Numbered from the stretch's first letter, positions 48,031 to 56,628 are shown. The stretch is DNA of 64,000 bases from Tissierellales bacterium (GCA_028280805.1 JANQLB010000125.1:1-64000); one strand, 5' to 3'. Program-made: numbers and translations. Notes: generated by a model not told the origin, from the sequence alone.

Positions 48031-48744
48031 TTATATTATATCTTCTGTGTCAATATCAGAATTTTTATCATTATCTATATTGAAATCAATACGCATTTCT
48101 TCGTCAATTTGAGGTGCTACAGCCTGTTGTCCCTCTCTAATATTCCTCAAAGTATCCTCACTAAGCGTAAAATTATTGTATGTTCTGTTTTCACCAGTAA
48201 ACATAATTAGTGTTTCTATCTTTGTCAATGTTTCACCACTATTAAAACGACTAATAATATCTGCTTGATCTTCCTTATATACATCACTACTAAAGATTTG
48301 GTCATAAGCTGTACCTATTGGTAATTCCATTATGGATTGCATGATATCATTTTGATGATATAATTTATCCGATATAATGCTATCAACACCTTTAGTTAAA
48401 AGGTCAAAAACACCTCTGCTATAATATTCTTTGGTTAAATCTTCTTTTATAAATGACATGTCATATCCAATATTAGACATAAATTCTCTTTCTTGATTTA
48501 GCTTTCCATAGGTATAAAATTCTTCAAAGGTAACATCATCTGCTAAAGGCTCACCTTTAAAAATAGCATTATCTATTTTATTCTGTACGACTGCATACCT
48601 TGAAAACTCTACACTATCAAATTTCATAGGATTAAAAGGTATTTTTTCATTAGGTTTACCGTATCTTTGATTTAATTTATATGCCATATCGTTTTTGGAT
48701 AAGGGTATAGGATTATTAATTCCAGTACTATTAATTGTTGACAT
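48031..48744 (-). CDS. Hypothetical soluble protein of 237 residues
   Basis: The protein is acidic, soluble and has no signal peptide or membrane segment. The N-terminus (MSTINSTGINNPIPLSKND) is Ser/Asn-rich and probably flexible; the middle is helical; the last 25 residues are strongly acidic. AGAAAGGAAGTG precedes the ATG. It follows the 117-residue gene by 16 bases, so the two likely form one transcript. I recognise no family. Confidence 0.6.
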   Translation of the reverse strand: MSTINSTGINNPIPLSKNDMAYKLNQRYGKPNEKIPFNPMKFDSVEFSRYAVVQNKIDNAIFKGEPLADDVTFEEFYTYGKLNQEREFMSNIGYDMSFIKEDLTKEYYSRGVFDLLTKGVDSIISDKLYHQNDIMQSIMELPIGTAYDQIFSSDVYKEDQADIISRFNSGETLTKIETLIMFTGENRTYNNFTLSEDTLRNIREGQQAVAPQIDEEMRIDFNIDNDKNSDIDTEDII

Positions 48745-48760
48745 CTTTCACACTTCCTTT

Positions 48761-49114
48761 CTATACTGTTTTGTATTGTCTAAAATGAGGATTTGCAGAT
48801 GTAAGTTCTGCCCATTCTGTACGTAGCTGTACTAAATAATCAGAAACTTTTTTTTTTTCTTCATTGCTCATATTTTCTAGATCTATATCATTTTTCTTTA
48901 TATAGTACTCAAATTTTGCTCTTAAATTCCCTTTTGCAGTATCATGATCTATTCTATTTGTTTTATTAGTATCTTTAATTTTTGAATTGTCTTTGCCTTG
49001 TTCTTTTAGGAAATGAAAATAAGCCATTATTACGCTCATATCTTTATCGCTTTTAGCATTTTCAATCATAATCATTAGCTTTTTATAATCTTCCTTATCA
49101 ATTAATATCGACAA
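48761..49114 (-). CDS. Hypothetical soluble protein of 117 residues
   Basis: The protein is charged, predicted all-helical, and has no membrane segment. The start is uncertain: the TTG at 49114 lacks a good ribosome site, and ATG codons about ten residues later are possible. The C-terminal half (SDYLVQLRTEWAELTSANPH) looks like a folded helical domain. It is the first gene of a two-gene unit with the 237-residue protein. Confidence 0.5.
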   Translation of the reverse strand: MSILIDKEDYKKLMIMIENAKSDKDMSVIMAYFHFLKEQGKDNSKIKDTNKTNRIDHDTAKGNLRAKFEYYIKKNDIDLENMSNEEKKKVSDYLVQLRTEWAELTSANPHFRQYKTV

Positions 49115-49153
49115 ATTAAGGAAAAATTTTAGTTTTTTTATTATATAGATGTG

Positions 49154-49185
49154 AAACAGCCTCTAAAAAGTGTAAGAGGCTGTTT
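49154..49185. terminator. Terminator-like hairpin after the PPC-domain protein gene
   Basis: An 11-base-pair perfect stem (AAACAGCCTCT/AGAGGCTGTTT) with a ten-base loop lies 40 bases after the stop. The U-run is poor on the minus strand and slightly better on the plus strand. Confidence 0.6.
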
Positions 49186-49225
49186 TGTTTAAGTTTAATA
49201 AGTAAACATTATATAATTTAACCGA

Positions 49226-50947
49226 TTAATCTAGTATTACTTTATAACCATTAAGTGCAAGGTCGTACTCCCAATCGAAAGATATACTTACATTTCTCAT
49301 AGTAGAACTACCTGTTGCAAGGTTATGGTATCTAAAATACCAAACTTGTCCTACATAATCACTAGGTATATTGAAATATCCTGAATTTGGACTTGATACG
49401 ATTGCTCTATGCCAAAATTGTGTTGAACCATGTGCAAGTTCGTGATACACTCCGCCTTGACTTGGTGATTGAGTTCCCTTTGTTGAAACTCTAGTAAAGA
49501 TTGCTCCATTCGGTATACTAGAATCATTTCTTAAATCAATGTTTAAAATGCTTGAATATTGAGAATGACTTGATTTACTAGCAGTACCTCTAAAATTAAA
49601 TGTTTTTCCGCCGGTTTTTATTCTATCATGAATAGTTACATTTTGATAATAAGTTTTATCTGCTTGTGCAGGTGGTTTTACTATCATTATATAATACGTT
49701 TGTGTTCCACCACTAATATTATCTACGTCAATTGGCAAAAATGATGATATTAAATCTTCTATTGTATCTCCAGGAAGTGCCCATTTAATTAAGTTTTGGT
49801 TTGAATCATAAAGTGCAACCGTTAAACCTTCATCAAAAAAACTACCATTAGATATACGTGCATATAATTTATGACCAGTTCTAACTTTAAATTTGAAATA
49901 GCCGACACCTTGTTTTTCTGCAAGAGTAATAATATCAGATGAAAGTGTATGGGTGTAGTCATTCCATTCTCCAATATAATTTGCATCATCAAAAGTTGCG
50001 TGTTTTACTTCTTTTACTGAAAGAACATAATTATCTGTACTACTATAACTGCCATTAAGACTTCTTACTCCAAAGTAGTTTATCCCTTTTGAGAATGTGT
50101 AAATTCCATTAGAAGCAGTATAGATATCTTGTCCATCTCCTGACCATAACGATTGATATTCTTTCCCATCAGGTGATATAAGAAATATTTGATATAACCC
50201 ATCATTTGGCAGATCTATTGCATAATAATCATAATCTATTGGGTTATCTATTACAGCTTCAACTCTAGCTGTTTGTATTCCTCTATCATCTTCGATAACT
50301 ATTGTATTTGCAGTAGATGTAGTATCATTTACTTCATATCTAACATCATATGTTGAAGTGTATACAGTAAAGTTAAAAATCCCACTTCCACTATAAGAAT
50401 AAATCATGAAATAATATATTCCTGCATCTGCAATATCATTTGTAAATTCGGCTACTCCTAATCCTGAATAGATCGAATTTGCAAATGGTTCTAATTGCAT
50501 AGTAGCTTCATTTAGTTTATATACATATAAATCTGAATCTAACGTTGTATCATTCAATAATATTGTTGAAAGCTTTGAAGTTTTCGTTACCTCCATTAAA
50601 TACCAACGTTGTTCTCCACTAGCAGCAAAAGTATCTCCTACTGTAAAATCAGGCGGGATAATATAAGCATTATTTGGATCGGTATTGTTAGATGTTATAC
50701 TTTTGTCTGCATTTGCTTGTGAAATACTATTTATTTTGTATCCACTTTCAATATCAGTTTGTGGATTTAATGCTTTATTATTTTCAAGTTCAGTTTCAAT
50801 TTTCTCAAGATCCTTTAAACTCATTATTTCATTTACTGAGTCAGAATCAATTTGTTGAGTTTTACTTTCAGCAAAAGCAAAACCTACAGTGGACATCATC
50901 ATTATAAATACTAACATTATTGATAATACTTTACTTGTTTTTTTCAT
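49226..50947 (-). CDS. Large secreted protein with PPC-type beta domains
   Basis: The 573-residue protein has a signal peptide (cleavage near AFA-ES, residues 26/27). Two tandem beta-sandwich domains of the bacterial pre-peptidase C-terminal (PPC) type follow: about 90-205 (SGEQRWYLMEVTKTSKLSTI, DSDLYVYKL) and about 205-310 (DYDYYAIDLPNDGLYQIFLI). A third beta region follows. No peptidase catalytic motif is seen, so it is probably a surface or matrix protein. AGGAGG precedes the ATG and a near-consensus promoter lies about 460 bases upstream. Confidence 0.7.
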   Translation of the reverse strand: MKKTSKVLSIMLVFIMMMSTVGFAFAESKTQQIDSDSVNEIMSLKDLEKIETELENNKALNPQTDIESGYKINSISQANADKSITSNNTDPNNAYIIPPDFTVGDTFAASGEQRWYLMEVTKTSKLSTILLNDTTLDSDLYVYKLNEATMQLEPFANSIYSGLGVAEFTNDIADAGIYYFMIYSYSGSGIFNFTVYTSTYDVRYEVNDTTSTANTIVIEDDRGIQTARVEAVIDNPIDYDYYAIDLPNDGLYQIFLISPDGKEYQSLWSGDGQDIYTASNGIYTFSKGINYFGVRSLNGSYSSTDNYVLSVKEVKHATFDDANYIGEWNDYTHTLSSDIITLAEKQGVGYFKFKVRTGHKLYARISNGSFFDEGLTVALYDSNQNLIKWALPGDTIEDLISSFLPIDVDNISGGTQTYYIMIVKPPAQADKTYYQNVTIHDRIKTGGKTFNFRGTASKSSHSQYSSILNIDLRNDSSIPNGAIFTRVSTKGTQSPSQGGVYHELAHGSTQFWHRAIVSSPNSGYFNIPSDYVGQVWYFRYHNLATGSSTMRNVSISFDWEYDLALNGYKVILD

Positions 50948-51404
50948 TTTTTTCCTCCTATAATTTAAATGATTTTCTTAACTTGTAATCAGACTAACAA
51001 TATGCTAGTCTACTTTTATCATTCTGTTTTTTAACCTTATATAGCTTTGTTAAAATCATTTGCAATACTGTTATTCAAGGTCTATTCAAATTTTACATTC
51101 AAACCACCTCTTTTCTATGATTTTCTTTGGTTAAAAATACCAAAATTTTGTTTTATATAAATTATAAAATATTCAGTTTGAAAATCAATAATTCTATATT
51201 CTATAATAAATCCAAAAATTGGAGAATTTTTTTATATTACTCTCATAACTATAGGATAACGTTTTTAATTTAATATTAATTTTTTATGTATTTTACTTTT
51301 TAAACTAATTAAATCTCTTTGCAAGTAATAACATTTTTAAATATAATTGCCTTTATTATTTGTTTTAGTTATTTTTGTAATAATATACTTAACCCTGTTT
51401 TAAA
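50948..51404 (-). other. Long 5' leader of the PPC-protein gene
   Basis: The promoter at 51405-51433 leaves a leader of about 450 bases, with no gene. A small hairpin AGACTA/TAGTCT (51011-51006 with 50996-50991) lies 45 bases before the start. GAGGTGG followed by ATG TAA near 51100 looks like a start-stop, a possible uORF. No known riboswitch pattern was found. Confidence 0.4.
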
Positions 51405-51433
51405 ATTATACCATGTTTTATATTTCCTTTCAA
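51405..51433 (-). promoter_or_regulatory. SigA-type promoter of the PPC-protein gene
   Basis: TTGAAA (51433-51428) and TATAAT (51410-51405) are separated by 17 bases, with TG two bases before the -10 box. It is one of the best promoter matches in the island. Confidence 0.75.
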
Positions 51434-51608
51434 GTATTTATGAGGGTTTTATGGTAAATATTTGTTTGTTTAAAGGTTAAATTATATTAAACTACTAAAA
51501 AATTATTATAGTAAAAGTATAGAGTTAGATAATTTAAGGTTAATAAATATAAATTTATAGATAACATCATCTATGTTTATCCGTTTTTTATTTAAATCCC
51601 AATAAAAA

Positions 51609-51630
51609 AACCCATGTTTCCACATGGGTT
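51609..51630 (-). terminator. Terminator downstream of the EFR1-type gene
   Basis: Stem AACCCATGT/ACATGGGTT with a TTCC-type loop is followed on the minus strand by TTTTTTTATT. It lies about 165 bases after the stop codon, beyond repeat copy C. Confidence 0.85.
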
Positions 51631-51656
51631 AAATTTAAATTTAACATAAGATATAT

Positions 51657-51756
51657 TTAAATAAAATTAAAAGCTACAGTATAATACTGTTAAAAAATTA
51701 ATTTTAGATAATTTTTTATTTAGTATTTTCTCTTTAAAAAATATTGATTTTTAGGT
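51657..51756. repeat. Dispersed repeat, copy C (diverged)
   Basis: It shares AAATAAAATTAAAA...ACAGTAT and TTTAGATAATTTT...CTCTTTAAAA...TTTTTAGGT with copy B, but lacks the GTGTCACTCC...GTCCCC end. It lies between the terminator and the stop of the EFR1-type gene. Confidence 0.55.
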
Positions 51757-51794
51757 ATTAATGAGAATCTTCCATTTTGGTCATTTTGGTCATA

Positions 51795-52616
51795 TTAACA
51801 ATTAGGTCCGGTATACCGCTTATATTTCTTTATATTCTTTGTTTTCTCTGTCATTTGAATTGAATGTTTAGGACAGAAACTATAACATCTCATACAAATT
51901 ATACATTTATCAAGAAATTTTACACCATTGCTATCCTCTTGTATGTTCTGAGTAGGACAGTTCTTTATACACCAACCGCATTTAATACATGTTTCATCTG
52001 AGTAAAACCCTTTAAACGCAAATGATTTAAAATTTTTAGCTATACTCCTTTGTAGAATGCCTAAAATTCTTCCAAATAGATTAATACCTTCTATATGCAA
52101 TATATCTTTTGTTATATAATAAGCCATTTTATCAATTTTTCGCTCTGCTTTTTCTAATTTTTTATGAAGCTTATGAGATTTGGTTACAGGTAAAGGTGAC
52201 AATTTGGGAAGGTGCATATTGTTCCCTATTATTATGTTACTAAATACCATTGGAATATATCCTTTGTTTTTGAGCGGTTTCAAAGTATACCATAAAACAT
52301 CACCTGCTGTGTAACCTGCTGTAGTAAGTGCAATTAAAGGTTTATCTATAGATTTTGGTAACTTTTCTATAAAATCTTGAAACGGCGAAGGAGCATAAGA
52401 TGAATGAATTGGAAAAGCAATTCCAAGTATATCACAGATATCTATTTCTTCACTAATGTTAGGTTGAGATTCACATGATATTACTTTAACTTCATAATTT
52501 AGCAGATTAAGCTTTTCAGCTAATTTATTTACCGCCCAAGCAGTATTTCCTGTTCCGCTAAAGTAAAATATACATATCTTCATATTATCTTTACTTTTTA
52601 AATCTTTTATGCTCAT
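51795..52616 (-). CDS. EFR1-family flavodoxin/ferredoxin protein
   Basis: The 273-residue protein has an N-terminal flavodoxin-like domain with the FMN loop SGTGNT (20-25) and a C-terminal pair of 4Fe-4S clusters (CIKCGWCIKNCP and CIICMRCYSFCP). This is the EFR1 (EF-hand-free, flavodoxin plus ferredoxin) architecture common in anaerobes; it transfers electrons, with unknown partners. AAAGGAG precedes the ATG. It is transcribed alone, between two terminators. Confidence 0.88.
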   Translation of the reverse strand: MSIKDLKSKDNMKICIFYFSGTGNTAWAVNKLAEKLNLLNYEVKVISCESQPNISEEIDICDILGIAFPIHSSYAPSPFQDFIEKLPKSIDKPLIALTTAGYTAGDVLWYTLKPLKNKGYIPMVFSNIIIGNNMHLPKLSPLPVTKSHKLHKKLEKAERKIDKMAYYITKDILHIEGINLFGRILGILQRSIAKNFKSFAFKGFYSDETCIKCGWCIKNCPTQNIQEDSNGVKFLDKCIICMRCYSFCPKHSIQMTEKTKNIKKYKRYTGPNC

Positions 52617-52740
52617 ATCAATGCTCCTTTAAATACATAGACTTTACATAAGTGTGTAAAATTTTCACAAAACTTAATAGTAATATATTACTCTAATAAT
52701 ATGATAAATACAATATATAACTTTGTTGTTTTTTTGTAAA

Positions 52741-52768
52741 AAGAGTTGATAATTATATATCAACTCTT
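52741..52768 (-). terminator. Terminator overlapping the HAD gene stop codon
   Basis: An 11-base-pair stem (AAGAGTTGATA/TATCAACTCTT) with a six-base loop is followed on the minus strand by TTTTTAC. The first arm includes part of the stop codon. Confidence 0.85.
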
Positions 52769-53420
52769 AAGCAATCTCAACTAAACTATCTATATATTTA
52801 TCTGCAATCTCCGATATTTCACCTTTGTAAGGCAGAGAAAGGTCATCAGCAACAGCAAATACCTTCATTCCTGCTCTTTTAGCAGCTAAAACTCCAGCAT
52901 AGGTATCTTCAAAAACTAAACATTCCTCTGGATTTAGCTTCATGTCTTTGGCAGCCATTAGAAATACATCAGGATGTGGTTTGCCCTTTCCGACTTCACA
53001 TGATGTTCTTATAGTTTCAAAATAATCTAATATGTTGTACTTTTGTAGAATTTCTATAGTTCTTTCTCTTACGTTGCTTGTACCCATACCGATTTTAATA
53101 TTTTTAGACTTTAGAAAATTTAAAAGTTCTTCTACACCCTCTTTTAGAAAAATCTCTTCTTTGTAATATTTAAAGGTCATTTCATCCCATTCAGCTTTAA
53201 TTTCTTCAATACTCTCCACCAATTGAAATCTTTTCTTAAAATAATCGGCAGTTTCAGTAAAGCTCATACCTTCAATTTCTCTTTGTAAATCATCAGGCAG
53301 TTTTATATTTCTTTTTTTTAAGAATTCAACATCAATTTTATACCATACCCACATAGAGTCTATAAGAGTTCCATCTAAATCAAAAATTACTCCTTTTATG
53401 TTATTAAATATATTTTTTAT
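52767..53420 (-). CDS. HAD-superfamily phosphatase/phosphomutase, apparent ATA start
   Basis: The 217-residue protein has all HAD motifs: motif I FDLDGTLID (D14 and D16), motif II GTSN, motif III GKGKPHPD and motif IV FEDTYAGVLAAKRAGM, with an alpha-helical cap. It resembles beta-phosphoglucomutase-type enzymes. The first ATG lies after motif I, so a start there would lose the catalytic Asp. The only codon at the right distance (eight bases) from AAAGGGGG is an in-frame ATA at 53420. Either ATA initiates, or the start was mutated. Confidence 0.8.
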   Translation of the reverse strand: MKNIFNNIKGVIFDLDGTLIDSMWVWYKIDVEFLKKRNIKLPDDLQREIEGMSFTETADYFKKRFQLVESIEEIKAEWDEMTFKYYKEEIFLKEGVEELLNFLKSKNIKIGMGTSNVRERTIEILQKYNILDYFETIRTSCEVGKGKPHPDVFLMAAKDMKLNPEECLVFEDTYAGVLAAKRAGMKVFAVADDLSLPYKGEISEIADKYIDSLVEIA

Positions 53421-53448
53421 AGTATAAACCCCCTTTGTTAATATGAAC

Positions 53449-53970
53449 TTAAATCTTCTCTACATCTCCATATTCCACTCCAAAAGTTTCAACAGTTACT
53501 TTTCTCATCCTTTGCTCTTCATAAGGTTTATCCATACCATCTCTATCTGAATTCACTATTCTATCTACTTCGTCCATACCTTCAATAGTTCTGCCAAATG
53601 AAGCATAATTACCATCTAAATGAGGTGAGTTATCTACCATTATAAAGAACTGTGAACCTGCTGAGTCAGGCATATTACTTCTAGCCATTGAAATTACTCC
53701 TCTTTCATGCTTTAAATTGTTGGTATGACCATTACCGGTAAATTCTCCTTTTATAGAATACCCCGGACCACCCGTACCTGATCCGTCAGGGTCTCCTCCT
53801 TGAATCATAAAGTTTGGAATAACTCTATGAAAAATCACACCATCATAAAAGCCTTTACTAACTAATGATATAAAATTTCGTACAGTATTAGGAGCTATTT
53901 CAGGGTACAGCTCAACCTTAATATTACTATCATTTTCCATTTCAATAGTTACTATTGGATTTTTACTCAA
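53449..53970 (-). CDS. ppiB: Cyclophilin-type peptidyl-prolyl isomerase
   Basis: The 173-residue cyclophilin has the core motifs FHRVIPNFMIQGGDPDGSGT, GVISMARS and SQFFIMVDNSPHLDGNYASF. No signal peptide is present, so it is cytoplasmic. It starts with TTG behind AAGGAGAG and has its own promoter. The HAD gene follows 28 bases later in the same transcript. Confidence 0.95.
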   Translation of the reverse strand: MSKNPIVTIEMENDSNIKVELYPEIAPNTVRNFISLVSKGFYDGVIFHRVIPNFMIQGGDPDGSGTGGPGYSIKGEFTGNGHTNNLKHERGVISMARSNMPDSAGSQFFIMVDNSPHLDGNYASFGRTIEGMDEVDRIVNSDRDGMDKPYEEQRMRKVTVETFGVEYGDVEKI

Positions 53971-54017
53971 CTAATATCTCTCCTTTTAATTAATAAAATT
54001 ATATTTGCTTTTACTGT

Positions 54018-54046
54018 ATTATACACATATTCTTAGATATTTACAA
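54018..54046 (-). promoter_or_regulatory. SigA-type promoter of ppiB
   Basis: TTGTAA (54046-54041) and TATAAT (54023-54018) are separated by 17 bases, about 45 bases before the ppiB start. Confidence 0.7.
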
Positions 54047-54126
54047 TGCTGTCTTACTATTATATTAACAGTAAAGCTTAAATATATTTCATGGTAAATT
54101 ATTCTCATTTGAATAATTTAAAATAA

Positions 54127-54567
54127 ATGAAAAATAATATAGATATGCTGACTAGATTTGTATTATACGGACTTACAGGTTTTTTAATTGAAGTATTATG
54201 GACTGGTTTTGGGTCGTTATTATCAGGTAATATAGCCCTAACCAGCACTACCTATTTATGGATGTTTTTTATATACGGATTAGCAATATTTCTTGAACCT
54301 ATACATGATAAAATAAGGAGGGAGCATTTTTTTATAAGAGGTTTTACCTATGTCTTGTTTATATACGCTATAGAATTTTCCTCTGGATTTATACTTGATA
54401 CATTAATAGGTTATTGTCCTTGGGACTATTCCGAAAGCACAAGATATACTTTTTTTGGATACATAAGACTAGATTATTTTCCGGCATGGTTTTTTGCAGG
54501 TTTTCTTTTTGAAAAGCTGCATGATTTATTTGATATTAAAGTTAAAGCACCTTTCTTTAATGAATAA
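54127..54567 (+). CDS. Membrane protein of the putative ABC-transporter CmpB type
   Basis: The 146-residue protein has about four membrane segments and is encoded on the plus strand. Features resembling PF06541 are WMFFIYGLAIFLEP, an FSSGFILDTLIGYCPWDYS block and a C-terminal GYIRLDYFPAWFFAGFLFEK. The family's name is historical and its function is unknown. No good ribosome site precedes the ATG. The gene is transcribed divergently from ppiB and converges with yraN. Confidence 0.65.
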   Translation: MKNNIDMLTRFVLYGLTGFLIEVLWTGFGSLLSGNIALTSTTYLWMFFIYGLAIFLEPIHDKIRREHFFIRGFTYVLFIYAIEFSSGFILDTLIGYCPWDYSESTRYTFFGYIRLDYFPAWFFAGFLFEKLHDLFDIKVKAPFFNE

Positions 54568-54576
54568 TTTACTATT

Positions 54577-54610
54577 GAAATTGAAGCCTTATTACTCAGG
54601 TTTCAATTTC
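54577..54610. terminator. Hairpin between convergent genes
   Basis: A 13-pair stem (GAAATTGAAGCCT/AGGTTTCAATTTC with one G-T pair) lies between the ends of the plus-strand membrane protein and yraN. No U-run follows on either strand, so termination may be inefficient, but its location suits a shared terminator. Confidence 0.55.
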
Positions 54611-54616
54611 AAATAT

Positions 54617-54964
54617 TTAAAAAGCATTTTCAATATGATTAACCTTACCTTTGTTTAGGAATACTTCAATTATGTCAAACCTAAATTGAACATCAGTTAA
54701 TCCTCTAATTTTTCTATATGATTGAGCTAGTTTTCTAAGCTTATCCTGCTTTTTACTATTAACTGACTCGAAAGGGTGTCCATAATTAATATTACTCCTT
54801 GCTTTTACTTCAATAAATATGATTATATACTCTTTTTTTGCAATTATATCAACTTCTCCAATCTTGTTTTTAAAATTAGTTTCTATTATTGAATATCCCT
54901 TTTCTTTTAAATAATTATATGCCATTTTTTCACCGAAATTCCCTTTAATCCTGTTCAAGTGCAA
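54617..54964 (-). CDS. yraN: YraN/UPF0102 nuclease-like protein
   Basis: The 115-residue protein has a restriction-endonuclease-like fold: GNFGEKMAYNYLKEKGYSII, then GEVDIIAKKEY...FIEVKAR with Asp and the E-x-K pair. Its function is unknown. The TTG at 54964 gives the normal family length and has GAGTG upstream; longer starts fall inside ylqH. It overlaps ylqH by 20 bases. Confidence 0.85.
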   Translation of the reverse strand: MHLNRIKGNFGEKMAYNYLKEKGYSIIETNFKNKIGEVDIIAKKEYIIIFIEVKARSNINYGHPFESVNSKKQDKLRKLAQSYRKIRGLTDVQFRFDIIEVFLNKGKVNHIENAF

Positions 54965-55241
54965 ACTTATCACTCTTTTCTTTATCAATTTCATATATAA
55001 AGGCCAAAACCTCTGCAACAGCATAATAAAGCTCTTGAGGAATTTCTTCTCCAATATCTAAGTTTAACAATTGGTTTGCTAAACCTTTATCTTCATATAT
55101 TTGAATATCTTCATTAACTGCTTTTTCAATTATATTATCTGCAACATACCCCTTACCCTTGGCAATTACCCTCGGAGCAGTATCTTTTTTATTATATTTT
55201 AAGGCAATAGCTGTCTTTCTTTCCTTTTTATTGTCAGCCAT
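54945..55241 (-). CDS. ylqH: YlqH, FlhB C-terminal-domain homologue
   Basis: The 98-residue soluble protein aligns with the cytoplasmic domain of FlhB (AIALKYNKKDTAPRVIAKGK, then IPQELYYAVAEVLAFIYEID) but has no membrane part and no NPTH autocleavage motif. It resembles the full FlhB in this window (IALKYDKEKCDAPFVLAKGM; IPEELYQAVAEVLAYVYGLK). Its role is unknown, although it is conserved beside ylqG. Confidence 0.9.
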   Translation of the reverse strand: MADNKKERKTAIALKYNKKDTAPRVIAKGKGYVADNIIEKAVNEDIQIYEDKGLANQLLNLDIGEEIPQELYYAVAEVLAFIYEIDKEKSDKFALEQD

Positions 55242-55245
55242 ATAG

Positions 55246-56610
55246 TCACACCCTTACGTCTAAAAGATAGTTATGAGTATCTTCATCTGAAAGAATTTCT
55301 AAAGGATCAACTTCATTTTCATTCTTTACATTAAAATCCAAATATATATCCTCAAAACCGCAGTTTATCAATACTTTTTTAAGATTAGCTTCTTTAGACT
55401 GTAACAGTTTTAAAATTTTTTCCGATTCAACAGTAAAATTAATATTTAACTTGTCTAAAAATTTGTGTAGTAGTACATCTATTTTTTTTATATTTGAAGT
55501 GTCAAGAGAAATAAAAACTTTAATGTTATCGTCTTTTTTGTTCCTTCTTCTCTTATTTAAAACAAAAAGGTTCTTTTCAAAATCTTCTCTGGGTATTTTA
55601 AAAGGAATATAATAAAAGGTACTGTTTTGGTTTATATTATTTAAAAATTCAAGTTTACTGTTTATTATCTCACTCTTATTAAATACGGTTTCTTCTTTAC
55701 CTTCATGTAATTTAAATGTAGTATTGATTTCTTCCATTAGTTTTGTTAAATTCCTTATAGATTCTTTTAAATTTTCCTTATCTGTTGAATCAAAATTAAG
55801 TAACTTTCCTTGCAAAAACTTTTCTAGATGCTGATTTACTTTTTCTATATCATAGCCCTTACTACCCATTTCAGTTATAAGCTGTTTTATATCGTCCTCA
55901 ATAAAATCTTTATTGTTAATAATGTCTGTAAGAAAACTTAAATTATTTATTGATACCTTCATTTCATTCTTAATAAGAAAAGCTAACTTATTTATTAAGC
56001 TTGAAGGATTTTTTTGTGAAGATAATATATTCTCTAAGTTCGATTTAACAGAATTAGTAATGTTATCTTGAATATTAACTTGATTATTGTTAACTTTAAT
56101 TATCTTATCAATATCTTCACCTAGAAGGCTTTGACTATTAGATAATACCTGAAGCTTTTCATTAGTTTTTATGTTGGTTAAGTCTTCAAGTTTCCCAATG
56201 CTTCTTGCCATTTTGTCTATTGTTTCTTGTTTTAAAGGTATTTTATACTTTAATAAAGCTTTTACAATATCAATATTACTTTGACTTTTTATAAAACCAA
56301 ACTTATCTAAAATATTATTTATAAATAAACTTTCTTGTTTAATACCTGATTGATTATTTTGAAGCGGTGTGAGAATTAGCTTAGATTCACCAGCTTCTTT
56401 AACCAGAAATTCAACCACCTTTCCCTTTAAATCATGGAGAGGAATTTGAGTCCTGCCTTTTATAAAATTCCCATTACTTAAATTTATAGTAACATCATTA
56501 CCACTTATGGCAGTTATCATCCCCTTAATGATATCTCCGCTTTTTAATGTAGTTTCTTTATTTAAGTTATTTTTTTGTATTTCGTGAGAAATTAAACCTT
56601 CAATCCTCAT
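55246..56610 (-). CDS. YlqG-like protein, FliK-type C-terminus suspected
   Basis: The 454-residue protein lies between rnhB and ylqH, where Bacillus has ylqG. An N-terminal beta-rich region (SGDIIKGMITAISGNDVTIN) is followed by long Asn/Lys-rich helices and a compact C-terminal domain (FYYIPFKIPREDFEKNLFVL ... VFISLDTSNIKKIDVLLHKF). The organisation recalls FliK proteins. GGAGG precedes the ATG at 56610. Family assignment rests on synteny and architecture. Confidence 0.6.
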   Translation of the reverse strand: MRIEGLISHEIQKNNLNKETTLKSGDIIKGMITAISGNDVTINLSNGNFIKGRTQIPLHDLKGKVVEFLVKEAGESKLILTPLQNNQSGIKQESLFINNILDKFGFIKSQSNIDIVKALLKYKIPLKQETIDKMARSIGKLEDLTNIKTNEKLQVLSNSQSLLGEDIDKIIKVNNNQVNIQDNITNSVKSNLENILSSQKNPSSLINKLAFLIKNEMKVSINNLSFLTDIINNKDFIEDDIKQLITEMGSKGYDIEKVNQHLEKFLQGKLLNFDSTDKENLKESIRNLTKLMEEINTTFKLHEGKEETVFNKSEIINSKLEFLNNINQNSTFYYIPFKIPREDFEKNLFVLNKRRRNKKDDNIKVFISLDTSNIKKIDVLLHKFLDKLNINFTVESEKILKLLQSKEANLKKVLINCGFEDIYLDFNVKNENEVDPLEILSDEDTHNYLLDVRV

Positions 56611-56628
56611 ATTATTCCTCCACAAAGC

